NCBI GenBank assembly: GCA_014729315.1
Contig: WJKD01000108.1
Coordinates: 1 to 5,309, forward strand
Direction of reading: 5' to 3'
Length of the DNA: 5,309 bases
Source: Promethearchaeota archaeon
GTDB taxonomy: Archaea > Asgardarchaeota > Lokiarchaeia > Sigynarchaeales > SOKP01
In this document: positions 1 to 4,808 of the stretch, piece after piece
Numbering within the stretch: position 1 is the stretch's first letter
How the letters are laid out: each line of letters begins with the position of its first letter
Notes under the pieces: model-generated
Told to the model about the DNA's origin: nothing
The model's input: the letters and a program-made list of their open reading frames with translations, nothing else
Databases searched by the model: none
Program-made: the position numbers and the translations under genes

Positions 1-1
1 C

Positions 2-544
2 TTTCTACCTTTCCTGAACCTATCTAAACTAAAGAATCTTAAACGACTCTGGCTTTTTAATAATGAATTGTCTTCTCTTCCAGAGTCTTTTTCCGAGCTT
101 ATATCGCTTGAATTATTAGATTTAGAATATAATAATTTATCGAGTGTTCCTAAACCTATAACAGAGTTAAAATCCTTGACCTCGTTGATTCTACGCTCAA
201 ATAAACTGCGAAGACTCCCCCAATCGATTGGGAATCTTATATCGCTCAAACAATTATTTTTAAATTCTAATAAGTTGAGAGAAATCCCAAAGGAAATATC
301 AGAATTACGATCTCTTGAGGTATTAAATTTGGAATATAATAAAATTTCGAAAATTCCAAAATCCATCGGAAACCTCTCTTTATTAAAAAAATTGGATCTA
401 AGCAATAATCGACTATCTACTCTCCCTGAGTCAATTGTTAAGCTTAAATCGCTTCAAATTTTAGATATTAGTAACAATAAATTTAAGAATATTCCCGAAA
501 TTGCTAAAAAATTAAAATCTAGGGGTTCCGTGATATATGTATAA
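2..544 (+). CDS. Leucine-rich repeat protein, 5'-truncated by the window edge
   Basis: The frame is open from base 2, so the true start lies left of the window; the TTG at 68 is an internal leucine codon in a repeat (..FNNELSSLPESF), not a start. The visible 180 residues hold a partial repeat, then six consecutive repeats of exactly 23 residues with the pattern (L/V/I)PxxIxxLxxLxxLxLxxNxLxx. A broken repeat (IPEIAKKLKS..) follows as a short C-terminal cap before TAA. This is the 23-residue class known from small-GTPase-associated and Shoc2-like LRR proteins. Such repeats form a curved solenoid that binds other proteins; no enzyme domain is visible in this part. No membrane anchor or sorting signal is seen at the C-terminus, so a cytoplasmic protein is likely, but the N-terminus is unseen and could carry a signal peptide or a further domain. 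LRR identity is very secure; the binding partner is unknown. Confidence 0.95.
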   Translation, partial: FLPFLNLSKLKNLKRLWLFNNELSSLPESFSELISLELLDLEYNNLSSVPKPITELKSLTSLILRSNKLRRLPQSIGNLISLKQLFLNSNKLREIPKEISELRSLEVLNLEYNKISKIPKSIGNLSLLKKLDLSNNRLSTLPESIVKLKSLQILDISNNKFKNIPEIAKKLKSRGSVIYV

Positions 545-654
545 CGGATTAAGAAAATCGGCTTGTTTATCAGCTTCGGACATAATTTAACCATCACATT
601 GATAATATTTAAAAATTTGTTTTTGATAAAATTAATCCTTTTGTAAATATTTAA
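545..654. other. Intergenic region between the LRR gene and the zinc-cluster gene
   Basis: This 110-base AT-rich gap contains no convincing ORF. It has short T-runs around 617-624 that may end LRR transcription, though there is no hairpin and the runs are weak. A TATA-like stretch lies at its right end. I see no RNA gene or riboswitch fold in it. Confidence 0.5.
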
Positions 655-655
655 A
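644..655 (+). promoter_or_regulatory. Candidate archaeal TATA box for the zinc-cluster gene
   Basis: TAAATATTTAAA is a good archaeal TATA-box-like string if the host is an archaeon. Archaeal transcription usually begins about 25 bp downstream of the box, here near 675-680. That would be downstream of the ATG at 655 and upstream of the ATG at 715, favouring the second start. Such strings occur by chance in AT-rich DNA, so this rests on position and sequence only. Confidence 0.35.
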
Positions 656-1671
656 TGGTGCCGGATTATTATTTTTTATTAATTTCAAAAATAATAAATC
701 AGTCACGAAAGAAAATGCCAGACGTATATATTAAAACTCCTAATTTAGACGATATTTTCGAAAGATGGAAACAATCTACCTATAAGAAGAACAAGAAGAA
801 ATTAGAGAAACAATTCAAAACGAAAGGAGCAGTCTTTTCTTTAGATGCGATTTCAGCAGCAGAATATGTTAAAGATACGATGAAGGAAGCAGCAATTTAC
901 TTTGCAATCCAAAAATCAATTGCCCCCGCTAAAGGGAAAGAAGAAGATTTGGTGGAAGTGAAAAAACTAAGTAAAGTTCAATTTTATTCATTTAAAGACT
1001 CAGATAAAGTAAACAAAGACAATTGGAAGGGAGATGACAAAGTTCCCATTTTTGAGAGCATTACTGCGGTTTCCTGCAAGGACTGTGGTGGCAAAGGCTT
1101 CGTCGAGGATAAATGTAAGGGATGCAAGGGAACTGGAACTATTGAGGAAAAATGGAAAGTCTTAGTAGGAGAAGATCAAAATAAAGACAAAAGGAAATTT
1201 TCTTTTCCTTGTGGTGAGTGTTATGGAACGGGAAAAGCAAGAGACTATTGTAGGACATGTTACGGGCATAAAAATTTGTATAAATACGAAATTCGTCCTG
1301 TTCCATTCCAAACTGTAGTCACTGGTATTCCAGTTCTCCATAGTAGCGCGCAAACAAAATATGAGAAAGAAATTGAACAAGATCTTCATAAATTAATTGA
1401 AAAAGTCGAGGGAATCAGGTTTGATAATTTTAAAGATCTGGAGAATAAAGCCGAGGCTTCGTTAGGATATTGGAACAAAAAGATTAAAAAAACTATAGGT
1501 GCTGCAGGGAGCGATTATAAAGACTACGACAAAAACGATGACACAAAAATTATAACTAAGATCTACTTGTTTCCAATGATTCAACTCTTCTGCGAGACGA
1601 AAAAGGGAAAAGGATTCGAAATTTATAGTCTAGGTTCTGAAAAAGAATTTATGATTTACTCAAATTTCTAA
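655..1671 (+). CDS. DnaJ-type cysteine-rich zinc-cluster protein lacking a J domain
   Basis: The longest reading gives 338 residues, but the ATG at 715 (MPDVYIKTPN.., 318 residues) is the more likely start. The first 20 codons look like AT-rich spacer, and a TATA-like string abuts 655. Numbering from 655, there are four zinc knuckles: C141KDCGGKG, C154KGCKGTG, C186GECYGTG and C199RTCYGHK. The first three match CxxCxGxG; the fourth keeps both cysteines and the first glycine. In DnaJ/Hsp40, four such motifs form two C4 zinc sites that bind unfolded protein. There is no J domain (no HPD motif), no Gly/Phe linker and no recognisable DnaJ C-terminal substrate-binding domain. The N-terminal 130 residues are lysine-rich with predicted helices; after the cluster come a charged helix (about 232-280) and a short beta-like C-terminus ending in TAA. 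There is no signal peptide or membrane segment, so it is probably cytoplasmic. The zinc cluster is secure; the function is unknown. A co-chaperone or nucleic-acid-binding role is possible. Confidence 0.85.
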   Translation: MVPDYYFLLISKIINQSRKKMPDVYIKTPNLDDIFERWKQSTYKKNKKKLEKQFKTKGAVFSLDAISAAEYVKDTMKEAAIYFAIQKSIAPAKGKEEDLVEVKKLSKVQFYSFKDSDKVNKDNWKGDDKVPIFESITAVSCKDCGGKGFVEDKCKGCKGTGTIEEKWKVLVGEDQNKDKRKFSFPCGECYGTGKARDYCRTCYGHKNLYKYEIRPVPFQTVVTGIPVLHSSAQTKYEKEIEQDLHKLIEKVEGIRFDNFKDLENKAEASLGYWNKKIKKTIGAAGSDYKDYDKNDDTKIITKIYLFPMIQLFCETKKGKGFEIYSLGSEKEFMIYSNF

Positions 1672-1690
1672 GAAACTAACTTTCTTATAC

Positions 1691-1716
1691 TTTTTTTAAT
1701 TTATTTTATTTGTTTT
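1691..1716 (+). terminator. T-rich transcription end signal after the zinc-cluster gene
   Basis: Seven T residues at 1691-1697 are followed by further short T-runs, starting about 20 bases after the TAA at 1669-1671. No stem-loop precedes them. Hairpin-free oligo-T tracts are the usual intrinsic terminators of archaea, whereas a bacterial one would be expected to have a GC stem. This assignment is by pattern only. Confidence 0.4.
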
Positions 1717-1753
1717 CTCAATCAATATTACATTTTGATTTAATTATACCTAA

Positions 1754-1780
1754 ATGAATTTAGAGAGGAACAAATCTTAG
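1754..1780 (+). promoter_or_regulatory. Shine-Dalgarno and 8-codon upstream ORF overlapping the fpg start
   Basis: A purine stretch GAGAGG (1763-1768) sits 11 nt before the GTG start of fpg and is the best ribosome binding site in the window. It lies inside a tiny ORF beginning with ATG at 1754 and encoding MNLERNKS. That ORF's TAG (1778-1780) shares one base with the GTG (sequence TAGTG). The Shine-Dalgarno match is plausible. The mini-ORF may be chance, or it could couple termination to fpg initiation. Confidence 0.4.
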
Positions 1781-2559
1781 TGCCAGAGCTTCCTGAAGTG
1801 GAAACATATAGAAGATATTTTGAATCTACATCTTTAAATCAAAAAATCATCAATTTAAAAATAAGAGACGATAGAATTCTCAATTTAAAAGAAAAAGCTT
1901 TGAAAAATTCAATTATCGGCAATTCCTTCCATTCAACCCATCGTCATGGGAAAAACTTATTTATCAAATTTGAAAAGAAATATTTGATGCTTCATTTCGG
2001 GATGTCTGGAGATTTACTCTATTTTACCAAAGAGCGAGAAGAGCCGAAGCATAGTCGAGTTTTATTTATTTTTGAAAATCATAATTTTTTGTCCTATATT
2101 TCGCAGAGATTATTTGGAAAAGTAGATATTGTGAGCGACATTGACAATTATATTAAAAAGAAAGAACTTGGACCAGATGCCTATAAAATGAGTTATAAAG
2201 ATTTTAAAGATGCGCTTCAAAAAAGGTCGGCGTATGCTAAGACGCTTTTAATGAACCAATCATTCGTCGCTGGGATTGGAAACATATATTCTGACGAAAT
2301 CCTCTTTCAAGCAAATATTCATCCAAAAACAAAGATTAACTCGCTTGACAAGAAAAATCTTGACATGCTTTTCAAGTCAATAAAAGCCGTATTGAAAACA
2401 GGAATTGAAAAAAAAGGAAATCTTGATAAATTTCCTAAAAACTACTTGATTCCTTACAGACAGAGAGAGGAACAATGTCCAGAGTGTAATACTGAGATTA
2501 AGCGATATGAAATTTCGGGACGGCATGGCTTTTTTTGTCCTCATTGTCAAATAAAATAA
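1780..2559 (+). CDS. mutM: Formamidopyrimidine-DNA glycosylase (Fpg/MutM)
   Basis: Fpg excises oxidised purines such as 8-oxoguanine and formamidopyrimidines, then cuts the strand by beta,delta-elimination. The GTG start is fixed by the near-invariant N-terminus MPELPEVET: Pro2 (the N-terminal nucleophile once Met is removed) and Glu3 are catalytic. Also present are Lys58 (HGKNLF), the intercalating residues Met75 (FGMSGD), Arg110 and Phe112 (QRLFG), and the helix-two-turn-helix with Asn168 (GIGNIYSDEILF). The C-terminal zinc finger has Cys233, Cys236, Cys253 and Cys256, with the finger arginine Arg248. At 259 residues it is slightly shorter than typical Fpg (about 270), and nothing essential is missing, so it should be an active cytoplasmic repair enzyme. 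It is followed after 16 nt by the COG2102 gene and probably shares a transcript with it. Nei/endonuclease VIII is less likely because the Lys58/Met75 context and zinc finger follow Fpg. Fpg is mainly bacterial and uncommon in archaea, so if the host is archaeal the gene was probably acquired by transfer. Confidence 0.96.
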   Translation: MPELPEVETYRRYFESTSLNQKIINLKIRDDRILNLKEKALKNSIIGNSFHSTHRHGKNLFIKFEKKYLMLHFGMSGDLLYFTKEREEPKHSRVLFIFENHNFLSYISQRLFGKVDIVSDIDNYIKKKELGPDAYKMSYKDFKDALQKRSAYAKTLLMNQSFVAGIGNIYSDEILFQANIHPKTKINSLDKKNLDMLFKSIKAVLKTGIEKKGNLDKFPKNYLIPYRQREEQCPECNTEIKRYEISGRHGFFCPHCQIK

Positions 2560-2575
2560 TATTTCGAAAACTGAT

Positions 2576-3238
2576 ATGCGTCCAGTAATCGTTTCTTGGA
2601 GTGGAGGAAAGGATAGTGCACTGGCTCTTTACGAGATTTTAGCATCGACCAAATATGAAGTTAAAACATTATTTACGACCCTCTCAATAGAATATGAACG
2701 CGTCAGCATGCATGGAATAAGAAAAGAGTTGTTATTAAAGCAAACAAAATCTCTCAGCTTACACCTTCGTATAATTTCTTTGCCTAAAGATACTTCAAAT
2801 GCCACCTACGCAAATATTATGAAAAAGGAAATGAGTATTTATAAATCTCAAGGAATAGAATATGTCGCCTTTGGGGATATTTTTCTAGAAGATATTAGAT
2901 CTTACCGGGAGGAGAATCTTAAAAAATTGAATATGGAAGCTGTCTTCCCTTTATGGGGAAAAGATTCGCTTAAACTAGCTCATAAATTTATAAATTTAGG
3001 GTTTAAAGCAATAGTGACTTCGATAGACATTAAATATCTGCCTAAAACTTTCGTTGGAAAGAACTTTAACGAAGACTTCCTAAATAATTTACCTAAAAAT
3101 GTTGATCCTTGCGGTGAAAACGGAGAATTTCATACTTTTGTATATGATGGACCGTTATTTTCTTTTCCAATTCGTTTTCAAAGTGGAAAAACCGTTTTAA
3201 GGGACCAGCGTTTTTATTTTCTTGACTTAATTTTTTAA
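2576..3238 (+). CDS. COG2102/DUF71 PP-loop ATP pyrophosphatase (diphthine-ammonia ligase superfamily)
   Basis: This 220-residue protein begins with a PP-loop for ATP, S9GGKDS14, in the N-terminal adenine-nucleotide alpha-hydrolase fold. Family motifs follow: YERVSMHGIR (40-49), GDIFLEDIR (100-108), FPLWGKDS (124-131) and the C-terminal GENGEFHTFVYDGPLF (180-195). PP-loop enzymes of this type activate a carboxylate as an adenylate and amidate it with ammonia. Dph6, the eukaryotic and archaeal member, makes diphthamide on elongation factor 2. From memory of the published DUF71 comparison, true Dph6 proteins carry EGGEYET-like motifs, whereas ENGEFHT marks a mainly bacterial group proposed to act in cobalamin salvage. 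The sequence here belongs to the second type, so the automatic name 'diphthine-ammonia ligase' may mislead and I give no symbol. Length is normal for the short single-domain form. The start is the ATG 16 nt after fpg; no strong Shine-Dalgarno is visible. It is cytoplasmic. Superfamily assignment is secure; the substrate is uncertain. Confidence 0.92.
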   Translation: MRPVIVSWSGGKDSALALYEILASTKYEVKTLFTTLSIEYERVSMHGIRKELLLKQTKSLSLHLRIISLPKDTSNATYANIMKKEMSIYKSQGIEYVAFGDIFLEDIRSYREENLKKLNMEAVFPLWGKDSLKLAHKFINLGFKAIVTSIDIKYLPKTFVGKNFNEDFLNNLPKNVDPCGENGEFHTFVYDGPLFSFPIRFQSGKTVLRDQRFYFLDLIF

Positions 3239-3252
3239 AATAACCTTTTAAG
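3231..3252 (+). terminator. Possible T-rich end signal after the COG2102 gene
   Basis: A run of six T residues (3231-3236) encodes the last codons and the first base of the stop. It is followed within a few bases by TTTT at 3246-3249. No hairpin is present. It could be a weak hairpin-free terminator separating the fpg/COG2102 pair from the DUF4139 gene, but base composition alone could produce it. Confidence 0.25.
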
Positions 3253-3255
3253 ATT

Positions 3256-3268
3256 AAATTTATATTAT
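3256..3268 (+). promoter_or_regulatory. Candidate TATA-like promoter element for the DUF4139 gene
   Basis: AAATTTATATTAT lies in the 88-base gap before the DUF4139 gene. If used as an archaeal TATA box, it would place the transcript start near 3285-3295, giving a leader of about 35-40 nt. No upstream purine-rich BRE element is clearly distinguishable. This is a pattern-level suggestion. Confidence 0.3.
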
Positions 3269-3300
3269 CTCAAGTTATTTATTCACTATTAATTACCGAA

Positions 3301-3318
3301 ATCTTCAAATGAGAAGAT
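3301..3318 (+). repeat. Small inverted repeat in the leader before the DUF4139 start
   Basis: ATCTTC (3301-3306) and GAAGAT (3313-3318) are perfect inverted repeats around a 6-base loop, ending 8 nt before the ATG at 3327. A folded RNA would hide the purine stretch GAGAAGAT that could act as a weak ribosome binding site. The stem is only six mostly A-U pairs, so it is marginal in stability and may be coincidental. Confidence 0.25.
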
Positions 3319-3326
3319 GAATAAAA

Positions 3327-4088
3327 ATGCGAATAGATCCCAAAGTGAAGAAACTTATTATTTTTAACGCTGGTGGAGGTATAGTTGAACGAGAAATGAA
3401 ATTAAGCCTGAATCAAGGTTTAAATGAGTTTCAAATCCAGAATGTCCCTGCTAGCTTCGATCCCAACTCTGCGGATATCATGTTAGAATTTGTCGATCCA
3501 ACGGATAAAGAAAGTATTTCTCTGCAACAAACAATTGTGACGCTTCCTGACTTAGCGAACGCTCAAAAAATTATCGACAGGGAAAAATCGGCTGCCAATA
3601 ATATCATCAATTACTCTATCGATTTTACTCGAGAAATGCGAGAGAAAGTCTCCAGAATCTGCGAAGCGAGCTATTATAAAACCTACGCAGACATGAACGG
3701 AACTTTTGATTTTATTATAAACTGCACAAAAGAACAAGGAGAGGTAATTGTTAAGATTCTATACACTTTAAGCGACCTACGAATTAAATGGCAAACTTCT
3801 TTACAAGTAAACATCAATGAAGACGGTCAGACAGCTGAGGTTGAAGGGTTTTTAATAGTAGATAACAAATCGGGCTTTTCTTACGATAATGTGGAATTAG
3901 GATTTGCGATATTTGAGCTACCGCGATATACGGGAACTCAGCAAGAGGATCAATTTCAACCAACTACGGGATATGTTGAAGCTCCAGCACAGCCAAATCT
4001 AAGACAAGAGATGCTTGGAGAATTGAATCGGATGAATAAGGTAAAACCTATGAAGAGAACTCAAAGAATGAAGAGTTTAATGATGTGA
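3327..4088 (+). CDS. DUF4139-like protein, N-terminal part, ending at an in-frame TGA
   Basis: The ATG at 3327 opens a 253-residue frame with no signal peptide, so the product is probably cytoplasmic. Residues 8-55 (KKLIIFNAGGGIVEREMKL.. to ..IMLEF) resemble the N-terminal beta domain of DUF4139/DUF4140 (mucoidy-inhibitor-A-like) proteins. Residues 77-115 are a short helical, coiled-coil-like segment. Residues 140-198 match the start of the DUF4139 core: ILYTLSDLRIKWQTSLQ, then a strand and VDNKSGFSYDNVELGFAI, equivalent to the family pattern of a Tyr/Trp strand followed by N-x-(S/T)-G-x-x-Y/W. Residues 200-253 are a Gln/Pro-rich then Lys/Arg/Met-rich linker. The second half of the core is missing from this frame but follows in the same frame after the TGA at 4086-4088. 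The full product would be about 478 residues, reasonable for the family. Biochemical function of the family is not established. Family call is moderately secure; the truncation is plain in the sequence. Confidence 0.75.
   Translation: MRIDPKVKKLIIFNAGGGIVEREMKLSLNQGLNEFQIQNVPASFDPNSADIMLEFVDPTDKESISLQQTIVTLPDLANAQKIIDREKSAANNIINYSIDFTREMREKVSRICEASYYKTYADMNGTFDFIINCTKEQGEVIVKILYTLSDLRIKWQTSLQVNINEDGQTAEVEGFLIVDNKSGFSYDNVELGFAIFELPRYTGTQQEDQFQPTTGYVEAPAQPNLRQEMLGELNRMNKVKPMKRTQRMKSLMM
4086..4088 (+). other. In-frame TGA interrupting the DUF4139 reading frame
   Basis: This single TGA separates two stretches in the same frame (3327-4085 and 4089-4760). It is one base change away from AGA, CGA or GGA, and arginine or glycine would suit the basic linker here (..MKSLMM[stop]GENKTKANVPTRKK..). 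TGA also ends the downstream part at 4761-4763, and the tryptophans I checked in the window's proteins use TGG, so a reassigned genetic code is unlikely. No stem-loop suitable as a selenocysteine insertion element is obvious just downstream or after the gene. Confidence 0.8.
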
Positions 4089-4763
4089 GGTGAGAATAAA
4101 ACGAAAGCGAATGTACCAACAAGAAAGAAAGTAAAACTTAAGTGGTTTAAGCAGAAATGTAAATTTAAAATCGATCGAAAAGTAGACATCCAATACACAG
4201 CAAGCAATGTCGCGACAAACGAATTGAATTGGGAGGCGGTTGTAAAATATATATTATTAAAAGAAGGAAACCTTCAAAACAAAGACATTCCCGTCAATTC
4301 TCCAATGACCCTTTACAAAAATAACATGCCTTTCCTTTTTCTAAATACTGCTGAAAGTTCGGCTACGAAACTTAATTCTGAAGACTTGATAGACGACGAT
4401 ATTTTAGTGGAAGACGAGATTGTATCCATAAAAGAGGGCGAACCAAAGATTACCTTCGAGGACGCTCCCGACCCTAAAAAACAAATCGAAGTTCGAACTC
4501 GAATTGACGAAATATCGAGAATTGTTAGTGTTAAGAACAAGCTTAGCAATCAGATCGGCATTGTCCTTAACTTCAAACAGACAAAAGATGTGAAATACAT
4601 TAGTTCGGCTCCCGAACCTTCGCACATTGAAAAACCCAATTATAAATACAATTTAATAATTTCTCCTGAAGATAAAAAAAGCATATCCTTCAAATTGGAG
4701 GCCAAGATAATTACCCGAATTACGAAGATTAAACCAGAATTCTTGAAACCTCCAGAAAAATGA
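4089..4763 (+). CDS. C-terminal part of the split DUF4139 protein (or a separate gene with an unclear start)
   Basis: The frame continues from the TGA for 224 codons to a TGA at 4761-4763. The only conventional start is a TTG at 4224 (179 residues), but the preceding 45 codons read as protein (..KVKLKWFKQKCKFKIDRKVDIQYTASNVATNELNW..) and contain no ATG, GTG or TTG. The TTG is then simply the leucine of TNELNW. After the basic linker come a beta strand and a short helix-strand (VVKYILLKEG). Next is a NSPMTLYKNNMPFLF segment like the 'G-x-v-x-(V/L)-Y-x-x' strand of DUF4139. An acidic insert follows (DLIDDDILVEDEIVSIKEGEP). Last comes a beta-sandwich tail (SVKNKLSNQIGIVLNFKQ.. and YNLIISPEDKKSISFKLEAKI), resembling the family's C-terminal 'N-x-x..P-x-x-x-x-x-I-x-F' strands. 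This is what the N-terminal part lacks. A separate translated subunit is possible but would need a non-standard start or reinitiation. Confidence 0.7.
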   Translation, partial: GENKTKANVPTRKKVKLKWFKQKCKFKIDRKVDIQYTASNVATNELNWEAVVKYILLKEGNLQNKDIPVNSPMTLYKNNMPFLFLNTAESSATKLNSEDLIDDDILVEDEIVSIKEGEPKITFEDAPDPKKQIEVRTRIDEISRIVSVKNKLSNQIGIVLNFKQTKDVKYISSAPEPSHIEKPNYKYNLIISPEDKKSISFKLEAKIITRITKIKPEFLKPPEK

Positions 4764-4778
4764 TTTAAACTCTTAACC

Positions 4779-4794
4779 TTTTTAGTTTTTTTTT
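4779..4794 (+). terminator. Oligo-T terminator in the convergent gap
   Basis: TTTTT (4779-4783) and nine T residues (4786-4794) follow 15-30 bases after the DUF4139 stop, inside the 45-base gap between convergent genes. No hairpin precedes them, which fits an archaeal-style intrinsic terminator for the plus-strand gene. No equivalent T-run serves the minus-strand gene in this gap. Confidence 0.5.
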
Positions 4795-4808
4795 AATACT
4801 CTTTAAAT

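Noticed and set aside
68..70. TTG as the start of the LRR gene
   Set aside because: The frame is open upstream to base 2 and reads as another leucine-rich repeat, so the TTG is internal.
1162..1389. Minus-strand ORF of 75 residues inside the zinc-cluster gene
   Set aside because: It lies wholly opposite codons that specify the zinc knuckles and has no ribosome binding site or domain; it is a shadow of the real gene.
655..1671. Complete DnaJ chaperone
   Set aside because: There is no HPD-containing J domain and no DnaJ C-terminal domain; only the cysteine-rich module matches.
3309..3320. Three-codon ORF (ATG AGA AGA TGA) before the DUF4139 start
   Set aside because: It is too short to distinguish from chance in AT-rich DNA and has no ribosome binding site.
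3552..3737. Minus-strand ORF of 61 residues inside the DUF4139 gene
   Set aside because: It is antisense to well-supported coding sequence and shows no recognisable features.
4086..4088. TGA reassigned to tryptophan or another amino acid genome-wide
   Set aside because: Tryptophans checked in this window use TGG, and TGA also serves as the terminal stop at 4761-4763, just before a T-rich terminator.
4090..4134. GTG at 4090 or ATG at 4111 as starts for the second DUF4139 half
   Set aside because: Both are in another frame that stops at 4132-4134 and cannot produce the downstream protein.
4313..4625. Two overlapping minus-strand ORFs opposite the C-terminal DUF4139 part
   Set aside because: They overlap each other and a plausible plus-strand protein; their serine- and phenylalanine-rich composition is typical of antisense reading.
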